64,000 nt of DNA from Leeuwenhoekiella sp. MAR_2009_132 (GCF_000687915.1 NZ_JHZY01000004.1:1622001-1686000), one strand, 5' to 3'. Shown: positions 1 through 9,330, counted from the first letter of the stretch. The notes: generated by a model from the sequence alone, not told the origin. Numbers and translations are program-made.

Positions 1-2055
1 ATCGTTCGAATGATAATCCCGGTTTCGGTTGGGATTTTAAGTTTAACGGCCTGTAAAGAGGAAGTTAAAAAGCAGGAGATAGCCGAGGTTAAAATACCAG
101 CGCTCGACCTTGCAAATATGGATACACTCGTAAAACCTCAAGATAATTTTTACGATTTTGTAAATGGTAATTGGATGCGTAACACCGAGATTCCTGAAGA
201 AGAATCTACCTGGGGAGGTTTTAGTGTATTACGTAAAAAAACCCGTGAAGATGTACTTACAATTATTGCAGATGCGCAAAAAGAAGGCAAGTATGGGCCA
301 GAAACAGATCAGGCAAAAGCACTTGCTTTATACGAAGGTCAGTTAGATACGGTTGCTCGTAACGAAGCCGGTTTAAAGCCGCTTCAGCCTGCATTAGAAA
401 GTATTGCTGCTATCACTTCTGTTTTAGACATACAGAAAGTGAGTCAGGAACGTAACGGTACGGTTTCACCATTTGTAAACTTCAGCGTGTTTTCAGACTT
501 TTCAAACAGTAAGATGAACGCGGGCTATATCGCTCCGGGAAGATTAGGTTTGCCAGACCGTGACTATTACGTAGAGCAGGATGCAAAATCAAAAGAAATA
601 CGTGAGCAATACAAAGCATATATTAGCTGGGTATTGCAATATGCGGGAGATGATGAGGCTACTTCAAAAACCGAAGCAGACCGTATCTTAGCATTAGAAA
701 CTCAACTTGCAGAACCGCGTTTAGATAAGGTTGCACGCAGAGATGCGCGTAATATGAATAACCCACGTAGCGTCGCAGAACTTCAAAAGATGACTTCAGC
801 AATAAACTGGAAAGCATATTTTGAAAATCAGGGTCTGTCTAAAGAAGTTGATACGGTTATTGTATTGCAAACACAATACATGAAGTCACTTCAAAATGTA
901 TTGACAAAAACACCATTAGACGATCTTAAATTACTAATGCGATGGGCAACACTTAACTCATGGTCAGATGCGCTAACTACAGAGTTAGAATATGCAAACT
1001 GGGAGTTTTACAGCAAAACTTTAAACGGTACACCTAAGCAAAAACCGGCAGACGAGCGCGCTCTAGAGACCGTAGACAATACACTGGGAGAAGCTTTAGG
1101 TAAATTGTATGTTGATAAAGTGTTTCCGCCAGAGGCGAAAGCTAAAGCAGAAGCGATGATAGACAATATCAAAGAAGCCTTTAGAGATCGTATCAACAAC
1201 CTGGAGTGGATGACCGATTCTACAAAACTTCAGGCGATAGACAAACTGAATAAATTTACTGTAAAAATAGGTTACCCTGATAAGTGGGAAGACTATTCTA
1301 AACTCGAAATAACTGCAGATAAAACTTTCTTTGAAAACTTACTTGCAGCAGGATCCTGGGCAGAAGATAAAAACAATGCAGACTATAAAGAGCCTGTAGA
1401 TAAAACAAGATGGGGTATGTCTCCACAAACGGTAAATGCATATTTTAATCCTTCATTTAACGAGATTGTATTTCCTGCAGCCATATTACAACCCCCTTTC
1501 TATAATTATCAGGCAGATGAAGCGGTGAATTATGGTGGTATAGGAGCGGTTATAGGTCACGAGATTTCTCACGCTTTTGACGACAGTGGTTCGCGTTTTG
1601 ATGGTGATGGTAACTTAAAAAACTGGTGGACCGATGAAGATTTAAGTGCATTTTCAGAACGTAGTGGTGCTCTTGCAGAGCAGTATAGCGCTATAGAAGT
1701 TGCAGACAGCTTATTTATAAACGGAAAATTTACCTTGGGCGAAAACATAGGGGATTTAGGAGGCGTACTAGCGGCCTATACCGGTTTACAGAAATTCTAT
1801 GAGAAGAATGAGAAACCTCAACCTATAGATGGTTACACAGCAGAACAGCGTTTCTTTATCAGCTGGGCAACTATCTGGCGTACAAAGATGCGTGATGATG
1901 CTTTAAGAACACGTATTAAAACAGATCCTCACTCTCCGGGAATGTACCGAGCTTACGTACCACTTCAAAATATTGATGCATTCTACGAGGCATTTAATAT
2001 TAAAGAAGGAGATGCGATGTTTTTACCTGTTGAAAAGCGGGTACGTATCTGGTAA
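1..2055 (+). CDS. M13 family zinc endopeptidase (lipoprotein), 5' end at window edge
   Basis: A neprilysin/PepO-type (M13) metallopeptidase that cleaves peptides outside the cytoplasm. The zinc site HEISH lies about 517 residues from the ATG at position 10, and the third-ligand motif GENIGD is about 60 residues later. The substrate-binding NAYF motif is also present, and the C-terminus carries the family's VRIW-type ending. The N-terminus has a lipobox (LTAC), so the protein is probably anchored in the membrane or outer membrane. The frame is open to base 1, so the ATG at 10 leaves only a short signal peptide and the real start is probably just outside the window. The gene ends at a strong hairpin terminator. 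Confidence 0.93.
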   Translation: MVRMIIPVSVGILSLTACKEEVKKQEIAEVKIPALDLANMDTLVKPQDNFYDFVNGNWMRNTEIPEEESTWGGFSVLRKKTREDVLTIIADAQKEGKYGPETDQAKALALYEGQLDTVARNEAGLKPLQPALESIAAITSVLDIQKVSQERNGTVSPFVNFSVFSDFSNSKMNAGYIAPGRLGLPDRDYYVEQDAKSKEIREQYKAYISWVLQYAGDDEATSKTEADRILALETQLAEPRLDKVARRDARNMNNPRSVAELQKMTSAINWKAYFENQGLSKEVDTVIVLQTQYMKSLQNVLTKTPLDDLKLLMRWATLNSWSDALTTELEYANWEFYSKTLNGTPKQKPADERALETVDNTLGEALGKLYVDKVFPPEAKAKAEAMIDNIKEAFRDRINNLEWMTDSTKLQAIDKLNKFTVKIGYPDKWEDYSKLEITADKTFFENLLAAGSWAEDKNNADYKEPVDKTRWGMSPQTVNAYFNPSFNEIVFPAAILQPPFYNYQADEAVNYGGIGAVIGHEISHAFDDSGSRFDGDGNLKNWWTDEDLSAFSERSGALAEQYSAIEVADSLFINGKFTLGENIGDLGGVLAAYTGLQKFYEKNEKPQPIDGYTAEQRFFISWATIWRTKMRDDALRTRIKTDPHSPGMYRAYVPLQNIDAFYEAFNIKEGDAMFLPVEKRVRIW

Positions 2056-2079
2056 TTAAAATCTTTTTAAAAAGTTAAT

Positions 2080-2109
2080 AACCCGGAAGCAAAGCTTCCG
2101 GGTTTTTTT
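2080..2109. terminator. Rho-independent terminator after the M13 peptidase gene
   Basis: An 11-bp perfect stem (AACCCGGAAGC / GCTTCCGGGTT) with an AAA loop is followed by seven T on the plus strand. It ends exactly at the stop codon of the convergent gene on the minus strand, and probably serves both. Confidence 0.85.
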
Positions 2110-2749
2110 ATCCCTTTATTTCATTAACCAATGCAAAAGCCTGGTTCACATATTCCTTTTCTAGGAACAGTGTAAAATAATTTGAAGTAGAAATAGCTTC
2201 AAAAATAGGAATCCCCTCATAGGCCAGAAGCTTAAAGATATAGAAGTATAAGCCTACGGTCTTAGAGTTGTTAACGGGTAAAGCAATAGATAACGAAGAA
2301 AGATCGTGTTTAACCATAACACAGGTTTCTTTTTCAAAACAACGTTCTACAAGTTGCGTAAGATCGTTAGACACAAGAATATTACTCTCGTGAAAGGTGC
2401 TTGAGTAGGTGAGATAGGCTTTAGGTATGGTTTTAGTTTGCTCCATCAAGTTTGACTGACTTTCTAAAATGGTATTTGAATTTAGAAATGTAAAGTCTGT
2501 AATACCACTACGCACCACGATATCGCCCAGATCGCGCATCACACGCTCATCTAATCGTTTTTGGGGATAATATCTGCGTAAGGCCATTACAATAGAACCT
2601 ACGTTTACAGATTTGCCCAACTCTTTTTCTATTCTAGGCTGAAAATCTTCAGCAAGGGCACTGTAATTAATAATCTTTCGCATCAGCGCATCTTCAGTAT
2701 ATGGCTGATGTTTGATAAGTTTCTCTACAACAGATGTGATTGTCTTCAA
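2108..2749 (-). CDS. Conserved hypothetical protein divergent from aspartate kinase
   Basis: A 213-aa soluble protein that I do not assign to a named family. No signal peptide or membrane segment is visible. The N-terminal half is basic and helical in character (MKTITSVVEKLIKHQPYTED, then RRYYPQKRLDERVMRDLGD), which could be a DNA-binding or helical domain. The C-terminal half alternates predicted strands and helices ending in FEAISTSNYFTLFLEKEYVN, which is reminiscent of an ACT-type ligand-binding fold. The gene faces away from an aspartate kinase gene across 94 bases that hold a perfect 14-bp palindrome. A role as an amino-acid-responsive regulator of that pathway is inference only. Confidence 0.7.
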   Translation of the reverse strand: MKTITSVVEKLIKHQPYTEDALMRKIINYSALAEDFQPRIEKELGKSVNVGSIVMALRRYYPQKRLDERVMRDLGDIVVRSGITDFTFLNSNTILESQSNLMEQTKTIPKAYLTYSSTFHESNILVSNDLTQLVERCFEKETCVMVKHDLSSLSIALPVNNSKTVGLYFYIFKLLAYEGIPIFEAISTSNYFTLFLEKEYVNQAFALVNEIKG

Positions 2750-2764
2750 TGTTATATATTTAAC

Positions 2765-2778
2765 AATTTGTACAAATT
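2765..2778. promoter_or_regulatory. Perfect 14-bp palindrome in divergent promoter region
   Basis: AATTTGTACAAATT is identical on both strands. It lies 15 bp from the start of the 213-aa minus-strand gene and 65 bp from the aspartate kinase start. A wider imperfect symmetry (ACAATTT ... AAATTGT) extends to 2791. This fits an operator for a dimeric regulator, but no regulator is identified. Confidence 0.4.
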
Positions 2779-2843
2779 TATATAAAATTGTTGAATTTTT
2801 TTCAGTCTTCTTTTTTTCGACTTAACTATGCATCACTAAATTA

Positions 2844-4175
2844 ATGAAGATGAATGTTTTAAAATTTGGAGGAACTTCTGTAGGAAGTGCTCAAAATATT
2901 AGAAAAGTAGTAGAAATACTAGCGGTTACTGAAAGTCCAAAAATTGTAGTGTTATCTGCAATGTCTGGTGTGACTAATTTATTAGTAAGCCTTAATCAGG
3001 CGAGTATAGATAAAAAGGCAGACGAGATTACCGCTGTACTTGAGCAGTTACGTGCAAAACATAACGAGGCTATAGATAGTTTATTTACCGTTGCTAATCA
3101 ACCCGATGCGAGAGCTCAAATCGAAGGTTTTATAAGTGAGATAGAATCTATTGCAAGAGGTGGCCGTACACTTACCACATATGCTGAGTTGGTGACATTT
3201 GGGGAAACGATGTTAACATCACTGTTTTCAAGATTTTTAACGCAGGAAAATGTACATAACGTATTGCTGGATGCCAGTTCCTTTATGAATGTAGGCTCTG
3301 TTGAAAATCCGAATATAGAAAACGTTTCTGACGCATTGTTACCGCAACTCACTCAAAATCCATCACAGGTATACATCACTCAAGGTTTTGTATGTCGTGA
3401 TGAACGCGGTTCACTGGCAACACTTAAACGAGGAGGTAGCGACTTTAGCGCAACAATTATTGCTGCTGCTGTTGCTGCAGACGGGGTACAAATCTGGACA
3501 GACATTGATGGGTTACACAATAATGACCCGCGTTATGTAGAAGGTACAAACCCAATAGAGCATTTGACCTATAATGAGGCTGCGGAGTTGGCTTACTTTG
3601 GCGCGAAAATTTTACATCCACAAACGGTAGCTCCTGTAATAGACAGAGATATCCCGGTATGGTTAAAAAATACATTCGAACCTTCTGCTCCCGGAACAAA
3701 AATTTCTAATGAATATCACAACCGTGGTTTAAAAGCGATTTCAGCTAAAGATGGTATCACGGCAATAAAAATTAAATCAAATCGTATGCTTGGTGCTCAC
3801 GGTTTTTTACGTACCATTTTTGAGGTATTTGACCGTCACGAGACTTCTATTGATATGGTTACCACTTCTGAAGTAGCTATCTCATTAACAATAGATGATA
3901 CCAGTCACTTAAAAGGTATCATAACAGAACTATCTGTTATTGCAGAAGTAACGGTAGAAGAAGATCACAGTATCATCTGTATTGTAGGAGAGAATCTTAT
4001 AGCAGACCAGGAATCGTATAAAGCTTTCGGGATTTTAAATTCTATTCCAGTACGTATGATTGCCTATGGTGGTAGTAATAATAATATCTCTCTACTCGTG
4101 CCTACACGTGAAAAAATTAATGCGCTACAGTATTTAAATGCACAACTGTTTCAACTTCAAGAAACAGTAGCCTAA
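2844..4175 (+). CDS. lysC: Aspartate kinase
   Basis: Phosphorylates L-aspartate, the first step towards lysine, threonine, methionine and diaminopimelate. The N-terminal amino-acid-kinase domain opens with KFGGTSVGS (residues 7-15), and WTDIDGLHNNDPR marks the nucleotide/substrate region near residue 215. The C-terminal 140 residues form the paired ACT regulatory domains (region starting SNRMLGAHGFLRTIFEVFDRH). At 443 aa it is monofunctional, with no homoserine dehydrogenase domain. It is one of two aspartate kinase genes in the window; the other starts at 47224. The conserved Thr/Ser-rich ATP motif is intact here. It is followed by a terminator hairpin. Confidence 0.95.
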   Translation: MKMNVLKFGGTSVGSAQNIRKVVEILAVTESPKIVVLSAMSGVTNLLVSLNQASIDKKADEITAVLEQLRAKHNEAIDSLFTVANQPDARAQIEGFISEIESIARGGRTLTTYAELVTFGETMLTSLFSRFLTQENVHNVLLDASSFMNVGSVENPNIENVSDALLPQLTQNPSQVYITQGFVCRDERGSLATLKRGGSDFSATIIAAAVAADGVQIWTDIDGLHNNDPRYVEGTNPIEHLTYNEAAELAYFGAKILHPQTVAPVIDRDIPVWLKNTFEPSAPGTKISNEYHNRGLKAISAKDGITAIKIKSNRMLGAHGFLRTIFEVFDRHETSIDMVTTSEVAISLTIDDTSHLKGIITELSVIAEVTVEEDHSIICIVGENLIADQESYKAFGILNSIPVRMIAYGGSNNNISLLVPTREKINALQYLNAQLFQLQETVA

Positions 4176-4230
4176 ACTTTGTTAGTTAGTGTTAGCCTGT
4201 CTTCTGACCAACCAGAAGACTAACATGAAA

Positions 4231-4259
4231 AACCCGGGATGTGCTTGCCGGGTTTTTTT
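4231..4259. terminator. Terminator hairpin between aspartate kinase and SDR genes
   Basis: A 7-bp stem AACCCGG / CCGGGTT around a 10-base loop is followed by a T run. It sits between convergent genes. Confidence 0.75.
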
Positions 4260-5058
4260 ATAGGCTTTTTTTAAATGTGTACCCTATAAGCGGTTGTAGG
4301 TTTGCCGAATCTACTTGCTTAAATAGCGTCGCGTCTTCTACTTCATATTGAGGCGGCTCAAGACCCAGTTTTTTTGCCTGTTGCGTATAATAAACCTCTT
4401 TTGTAGGATGCTCTGGGTTTACAGCATTAAGTATATGACCAAAGGCATTTTTATAAATAACACCTAGAATTATTCCTATACAGTCTTGACGATGTATCAT
4501 ATTTACAGGGGCTTGACCGTTTGTTAAACCTGTTCTGCCGGCAAGATATTTCACAGGATTTCTACTACCACCGTAAAGTCCGCCAAAACGAATAATCATA
4601 CTTTGTATTGCAGGAGATTTAAAGAATAGCTGTTCTACTTCTACAAGCTGTTTTCCTTTAGAATCTTCGGGTTTTGGGATGTCTGCTTCAGTCACTTTAC
4701 CTTGCGAGTCATCATAAACGCCTGTACTACTTACTAAAATCACTTTTTTAATTTGCGATTTTTCTATTGCGTCTAGAAATTGCGCCATTCGCAAAGCGTG
4801 ATTGTGCCCTGTATTTCGGCGTAATCCAGGAGGTATTAGAACGATAAGAATTTCAGTATCTTTTAAAAACGAATTTATTTCGCCACGTATTTCGTCTTCA
4901 GCAATCTCAACCTGATAGACATCAAGACCATAAGTTTTTAGTTCCTCTTGTTTAGATTTTGATGTTACAGAACCTTTTACCGTGTGGCCTAAATCCCGTA
5001 ATTGAGAAGCCAGAGGCAACCCTAACCAACCTAAACCAGCAATAGCAATCGTACTCAT
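4258..5058 (-). CDS. NAD(P)-dependent SDR / epimerase-type oxidoreductase
   Basis: A 266-aa extended short-chain dehydrogenase-like protein. The Rossmann motif GLGWLG is at residues 8-13. A second conserved stretch, ILVSSTGVYDDSQG near residue 115, carries the SDR Ser/Thr and Tyr positions in the form found in YeeZ/WcaG-like proteins. The downstream YxxxK is replaced by SKGKQLVEVEQL, so catalysis may differ or the protein may only bind nucleotide. It follows the M28 peptidase gene by 24 bases on the same strand and is probably co-transcribed with it. The substrate is unknown. Confidence 0.8.
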   Translation of the reverse strand: MSTIAIAGLGWLGLPLASQLRDLGHTVKGSVTSKSKQEELKTYGLDVYQVEIAEDEIRGEINSFLKDTEILIVLIPPGLRRNTGHNHALRMAQFLDAIEKSQIKKVILVSSTGVYDDSQGKVTEADIPKPEDSKGKQLVEVEQLFFKSPAIQSMIIRFGGLYGGSRNPVKYLAGRTGLTNGQAPVNMIHRQDCIGIILGVIYKNAFGHILNAVNPEHPTKEVYYTQQAKKLGLEPPQYEVEDATLFKQVDSANLQPLIGYTFKKSL

Positions 5059-5082
5059 ATAATTTTTCTTATAGCGTTCCTT

Positions 5083-7389
5083 TTAAAAAGCAATACGCTG
5101 TATGGTAATGCGCGCATCTGTATTTACAAAAGGCATTGGCATTGCATTTTTGGGTCGCGAAGGTAAGTCAAAGTCTGGGTTTTCTAAAAGATCATAACTG
5201 TAATCAAGTAGTGTAAAATTGAGATCTGTTGTGCTTTCTGTAATTAAATGTACTTCTAGCGGCTCTCTGTTTGTGAGTCTGTAACTCAATAAATAATTAG
5301 AATTTCTATCGGCTAGTGGGTATGCTTCTCCCGGTCTCGCCTCTACTTCCTGACCATTAAAGCTTAATTTATTAAATACAGTTTCTTGAGAAACTAGTAA
5401 AACCATATCATTTACATTACGCTGCGGAAAAATACTGAAATTTAAATGCCGTTTTCCGTCTATGATTGTGTCTTTTGACGTGTAGGCTTGAGAAGGCGCT
5501 ATAAATTTTTTAGGAGCTTCTTTAGCAAATGTAAATCGTGAACCGTATTTCCCAGAGCCCGGTGCCTCATAAACTTCTGAAGCTATTTTTGGGTTTTCGC
5601 CCAGGGTTTGTTTTAGCCAGTCGTCAAGATGTGTGTTATAGGTAGCGTAAAATGTAGCTCCGCTATCTGCATCATATACATAGTTAAGGCTGTTAGGAAA
5701 ACGACGCTCTTCGGTAAAATCAGATTTGGCATACGCCGAAATAAATGCGCCTATACTCACCAGAGTAAACAGGATCGCAAGTTTAGCTTTCATCTTATAA
5801 TACCCCATTACCGGAAGCAAAAGACCAAATAATAAAACGGTGAGCATCATTGCGGCAACAAGCATTTTGAGTCCTAGTCCTACCGGAAACTCTTTAATAT
5901 AATGGGCTATAATAAATAGGGCAGGAGCACAAAGAAGCGTTAATAGTAATAAATAAGGTTTACCGCTGCGTAAAATTAAAAATACTGAAAGCAAGCCAAA
6001 ATAAACTGGAATCACAAAAAATGAAGCACCTTCGAGATATATACCTACTCCGGTTGCAATTAATAACCAGAAAAATAACGGAGCAAAACTGAGAGCTGCA
6101 GCATCATTAGGTCTGTAGAAAAAATAGTAGATTAAAAATGTTATCGCAAGCATTAACGCCACAAAACCAGCTAAAAGTTCGTAGCCGTTATACGGGAATC
6201 CCTGTAGAATATCTGCCTGAGCAGGATCTAATGCAAGAATTAATTTCCAACCCAGACTCAAGATATATGCAAAAAAAAGGGCAATTAAAAGAGGTAAAAA
6301 ACCACGTCCTACAGAAGCAAGGCTTACTTCTTTCTTTCGTATTCCATATAATAAAACCACAATAAACAAAATCCACGCACCTATAAGCATAGGGAGTATA
6401 AAACTGAAAGGATAATACACCATTTTAAGCAGCGGAAGGTTAAAATAAACGTAGTCTTCATCTGCTTTCAAATTAAGATTGGCATCTTTAAAATAGTCTA
6501 AAAGCGCTGAAAGATATCGGCCCTGATGCTCTAGAGATTCCGGGTCTAAACGGGAAGGGATGTCATTAGCCGTGTGGTAATCAAAATGGTCACCTATAAA
6601 GGCAAAAAAGAATCCATCTATATCACCATTCTCACGTAAAACTGTAGAATCTGTATCATTAGGTAAAAGTTTATACACACTATACATTAGGGAGTTTGCA
6701 TATGGGTGCGACGGATTCGCTTTTGAAAACGCTTTTATAAGCGCCCCATTACCTCCATTAGTTTCTACAATCATATTAGAAGGGCCTCCGCTTCCGCGTG
6801 CTTCAAAATTTAAAGCAAGATCTACATCTTTTGCCCAGGGATGTTTATTTACAAATACAGATGCGCCATTTAAGCCTAATTCTTCCGCATCTGTAAAGAG
6901 AATAATAATATCATTTTTAGAGGTTTCTCCTTTAGCTATATGTGCTCTTACTATTTCTAAAATGGCAGCCACCCCACTACCTGCGTCACTGGCGCCGCGA
7001 GAATCTGTATGTGGTGCGCTGTCATAATGAGACATTAATAAAAGCGTCTGACCGGTACCGTCACCGGGTATTTTTGTAATTATATTTTCGGCTCTGCTTA
7101 GTGCTCCCCAGCCCGGTTTGTAAGCAAAATCACTCTGTATTTCTACTTCAAGTCCTAACTTTTCTAAGGTTTTTACAACGTAATCCTGTACGTTTTGATG
7201 TGCCGGCATTCCTACTGCATGAGGCATTTGCGCTAAAGAATCTACATATGCTTGTGCGCGTAATGTAGAAAATTGTATTAACGGGGTGTCTGCACCCGAT
7301 ATATTTTGCGGTTTATGTGTGTAAAAACTGAAATAGAGAAGTCCTAAAATCAGTAAAAAGGAAAGTATAGCGGCGTAGTTTGTTTTCAT
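5083..7389 (-). CDS. M28 family zinc aminopeptidase with multi-pass membrane domain
   Basis: A membrane-bound M28 peptidase of the Fxna/ERMP1 type. One N-terminal transmembrane anchor (residues 5-25) is followed by the M28 domain with its co-catalytic zinc ligands: SHYDSAPH, DAGSG, FTDAEELG and HFDYHTAND, in order between about residues 120 and 280. About eight to nine hydrophobic helices follow (roughly 320-560), then a soluble C-terminal domain. I place the start at the ATG at 7389. An in-frame TTG further upstream would add 16 residues but coincides with the -33 element of a good promoter. The neighbouring SDR gene is probably in the same operon. The peptide substrate is not known. Confidence 0.88.
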   Translation of the reverse strand: MKTNYAAILSFLLILGLLYFSFYTHKPQNISGADTPLIQFSTLRAQAYVDSLAQMPHAVGMPAHQNVQDYVVKTLEKLGLEVEIQSDFAYKPGWGALSRAENIITKIPGDGTGQTLLLMSHYDSAPHTDSRGASDAGSGVAAILEIVRAHIAKGETSKNDIIILFTDAEELGLNGASVFVNKHPWAKDVDLALNFEARGSGGPSNMIVETNGGNGALIKAFSKANPSHPYANSLMYSVYKLLPNDTDSTVLRENGDIDGFFFAFIGDHFDYHTANDIPSRLDPESLEHQGRYLSALLDYFKDANLNLKADEDYVYFNLPLLKMVYYPFSFILPMLIGAWILFIVVLLYGIRKKEVSLASVGRGFLPLLIALFFAYILSLGWKLILALDPAQADILQGFPYNGYELLAGFVALMLAITFLIYYFFYRPNDAAALSFAPLFFWLLIATGVGIYLEGASFFVIPVYFGLLSVFLILRSGKPYLLLLTLLCAPALFIIAHYIKEFPVGLGLKMLVAAMMLTVLLFGLLLPVMGYYKMKAKLAILFTLVSIGAFISAYAKSDFTEERRFPNSLNYVYDADSGATFYATYNTHLDDWLKQTLGENPKIASEVYEAPGSGKYGSRFTFAKEAPKKFIAPSQAYTSKDTIIDGKRHLNFSIFPQRNVNDMVLLVSQETVFNKLSFNGQEVEARPGEAYPLADRNSNYLLSYRLTNREPLEVHLITESTTDLNFTLLDYSYDLLENPDFDLPSRPKNAMPMPFVNTDARITIQRIAF

Positions 7390-7406
7390 AAAAGGGTATT
7401 GTGCGT

Positions 7407-7437
7407 TAAAGGTAGTAGGAATACCTATTACCCGCAA
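7407..7437 (-). promoter_or_regulatory. Bacteroidetes-type promoter for M28 peptidase
   Basis: Reading on the minus strand, TTG (7435-7437) is followed by 20 bases and then TACCTTTA (7407-7414), one base off the TAnnTTTG consensus. The distance to the ATG at 7389 is 17 bases, which supports that start. Confidence 0.5.
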
Positions 7438-7525
7438 CTCTAAAAATATAAGGGCTTAGGCTACAAAAATCATTTTCTGATTTTTAAAAAAATTAACTAA
7501 CTTAAGGAATCTAAAATCTAATCAT

Positions 7526-7987
7526 ATGGGAATCAAGAGTTTTATGGGCAAGCGCTCAAAGGTTGTGGAAGAAGAAGTAAACATCACGGTGGCAGATTAT
7601 ATGACCCGTAAATTAATCACATTTACTCCAGATCAATCGATTATGGAGGTTATGCAAAAACTCATTAAAAATCGCATTTCAGGAGCTCCTGTTGTCAATG
7701 AAAACAATGAGTTGCTGGGTGTTATTTCTGAAGGAGATTGTATTAAACATATTTCAGATAGCCGGTATCATAACCTGCCTATGCTTAATGCTACAGTAGG
7801 TCAAAATATGGCGATTGATGTAGAAACCATAGACGGAAATATGAATGTTTTTGATGCTGCTCGTTTTTTTATTGAACGTAAACACAGACGTTTTCCCATA
7901 GTTGAAGACGGAAAGTTAGTAGGACAAATAAGCCAAATGGATGTCATTAAAGCAGCCCTGCAACTTAAAGGCGCAACCTGGAAATAG
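7526..7987 (+). CDS. CBS-domain protein
   Basis: A 153-aa protein made almost only of a tandem CBS (Bateman) module. CBS1 starts at VADYMTRKLITFTPDQS and CBS2 at VGQNMAIDVETIDGN, each ending in the usual LVG.IS..D pattern (GVISEGDCIKHI and GQISQMDVIKAA). Such stand-alone pairs bind adenine nucleotides and regulate a partner. No catalytic domain is attached and no partner gene is adjacent. It is convergent with the phosphatidyltransferase gene, whose stop lies two bases away. Function beyond ligand sensing is unknown. Confidence 0.9.
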   Translation: MGIKSFMGKRSKVVEEEVNITVADYMTRKLITFTPDQSIMEVMQKLIKNRISGAPVVNENNELLGVISEGDCIKHISDSRYHNLPMLNATVGQNMAIDVETIDGNMNVFDAARFFIERKHRRFPIVEDGKLVGQISQMDVIKAALQLKGATWK

Positions 7988-7988
7988 G

Positions 7989-8750
7989 TTATAATAATTT
8001 ACGAACTCCAATAAATACAGGGATTAGCAGCGTCATTGCTAAGAGTGTAGGGATGATGTAAATTTCTAATCTCAAAAACAAGAGTAAACTTATTACCAAC
8101 AGTTGAAAGCCCAGGCCAAACACAGATACGGCAGTCATAAACCAGCCCGGTAATTTTGTGCCTTGTATTGCTTTAGGGTCGAGCCAGTAAATGGCTTTGT
8201 CAAAAGCGCTGTATAAAATGGTGTACATTAAAAACATCGAGTTTACTGTTGCTTGATTTTCGCCTGATAATGCTAAAGGCGTAACATTCTCAAAAACGCG
8301 GCTTGTGGTGTCTCCATTATGCCTGTTGCGTAGAATTACATAGTAATAATTGTAAAGTGTACCCTGCAGTTGAAGACCTAAAAAAGCTAAAAGCGCAAAC
8401 CAAAGTGGTGTTTGTGTTGCTTGTGCAATAGCAATTAAAATCAAAAAATTTAAAATAATATCTGCAATAGAATCGTAATAACGCCCGGTATAAGATGGGG
8501 TGTTTTTTATGCGCGCAAGTTCACCGTCTGCAGCGTCAAGAATAGATTTTAGTATTAATAGGAGTGCTGCAGCACCATGAAGCCCATAATGAATGCAAAA
8601 TACAGCTGCTATACCTGCACATATAAAAGCAGTTGTGATATGAATAGGTGTAAATGAAGTGTCTTTTAGATTACTTGCAATAAATCGTCCGCCTGCACGA
8701 CCATAATCAGATAGATCTGTAAACGCGTACTTTTTAGGTAGTTTAGACAT
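7989..8750 (-). CDS. CDP-alcohol phosphatidyltransferase family membrane protein
   Basis: An integral membrane enzyme that joins a CDP-linked lipid to an alcohol. The family signature is complete near residue 90: DAADGELARIKNTPSYTGRY followed by YDSIAD, giving D-x2-DG-x2-AR-x8-G-x3-D-x3-D. About six hydrophobic helices surround it, and length (253 aa) is ordinary for the family. The acceptor alcohol cannot be told from sequence; phosphatidylglycerol-phosphate, phosphatidylserine or inositol-type products are all possible. It overlaps the end of the upstream DUF4375-like gene by 8 bases, implying coupled translation. Confidence 0.88.
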   Translation of the reverse strand: MSKLPKKYAFTDLSDYGRAGGRFIASNLKDTSFTPIHITTAFICAGIAAVFCIHYGLHGAAALLLILKSILDAADGELARIKNTPSYTGRYYDSIADIILNFLILIAIAQATQTPLWFALLAFLGLQLQGTLYNYYYVILRNRHNGDTTSRVFENVTPLALSGENQATVNSMFLMYTILYSAFDKAIYWLDPKAIQGTKLPGWFMTAVSVFGLGFQLLVISLLLFLRLEIYIIPTLLAMTLLIPVFIGVRKLL

Positions 8751-9231
8751 GAGAACCTGTATTAGGTTCTACAGTAAACTGGTCTTTGTGATCGCGTATG
8801 TATGCTGCAAGCAAATCTGCTACAGGCTCACCGCTCGCAAATAGTTTTTGAAATAGTGAATCCCAAAACTCAAACGTTGACTCGTGCATCTGGTCTATAA
8901 CCTGAGCACGTGCTGAGGGGTTTTTAGGCACCTTATGATCTGGAAATCTACTTATAGCCTGTTCTAAGAGTAGAACGGTTTTAGTAGCACCAATAGCGCG
9001 ATACGCTTCAAGGATTTCATGAGCTAATTGGCCTGAGTTTATAAAAAAGGATTCAAAGTTACCGGTGTGTAGAGCAGCTTCAAACACATCAAGATAGATG
9101 AAGGTTTTTTCTGCTGTGTTGAGGTGATCAAACTGATCGCGCTCTTTAATTTTAGGTGTAATAATTTCACCAACGGCAAGAATTAGTGCCTGATTGTCCT
9201 CTAGGGAAAGAACTTGATTTAAATTTTGCAT
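8743..9231 (-). CDS. DMP19 / DUF4375-like protein
   Basis: A 162-aa all-helical acidic soluble protein. The segment from LNTAEKTFIYLDVFEAALHT through NSGQLAHEILEAYRAIG to LEQAISRFP matches what I know of the DUF4375 (DMP19-like) family, where a Gly-rich Asn-Ser-Gly loop is typical. The name-giving member, neisserial DMP19, is a DNA mimic, but no such role can be claimed here. It overlaps the phosphatidyltransferase gene downstream by 8 bases, so the two are probably made together. The link to lipid synthesis is unexplained. Confidence 0.75.
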   Translation of the reverse strand: MQNLNQVLSLEDNQALILAVGEIITPKIKERDQFDHLNTAEKTFIYLDVFEAALHTGNFESFFINSGQLAHEILEAYRAIGATKTVLLLEQAISRFPDHKVPKNPSARAQVIDQMHESTFEFWDSLFQKLFASGEPVADLLAAYIRDHKDQFTVEPNTGSHV

Positions 9232-9243
9232 TCTGAATAATAA

Positions 9244-9306
9244 CTAGAACTTTTCAGTAAAAAGTTCGTTGAGCCCGGGACGACACCTGTGCTCTTCAAG
9301 CTACAA
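9244..9306. other. Structured untranslated segment upstream of the DUF4375-like gene
   Basis: Two adjacent inverted repeats: GAACTTTT / AAAAGTTC around a 5-base loop, and GAGCCCGGG / CCTGTGCTC with one mismatch and one wobble. They are locally GC-rich and lie between the gene at 9231 and the zinc-ribbon gene. They could be a leader structure or a terminator remnant. No RNA family was recognised. Confidence 0.35.
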
Positions 9307-9330
9307 AGATAAATCAAAAGAGAATACTAT

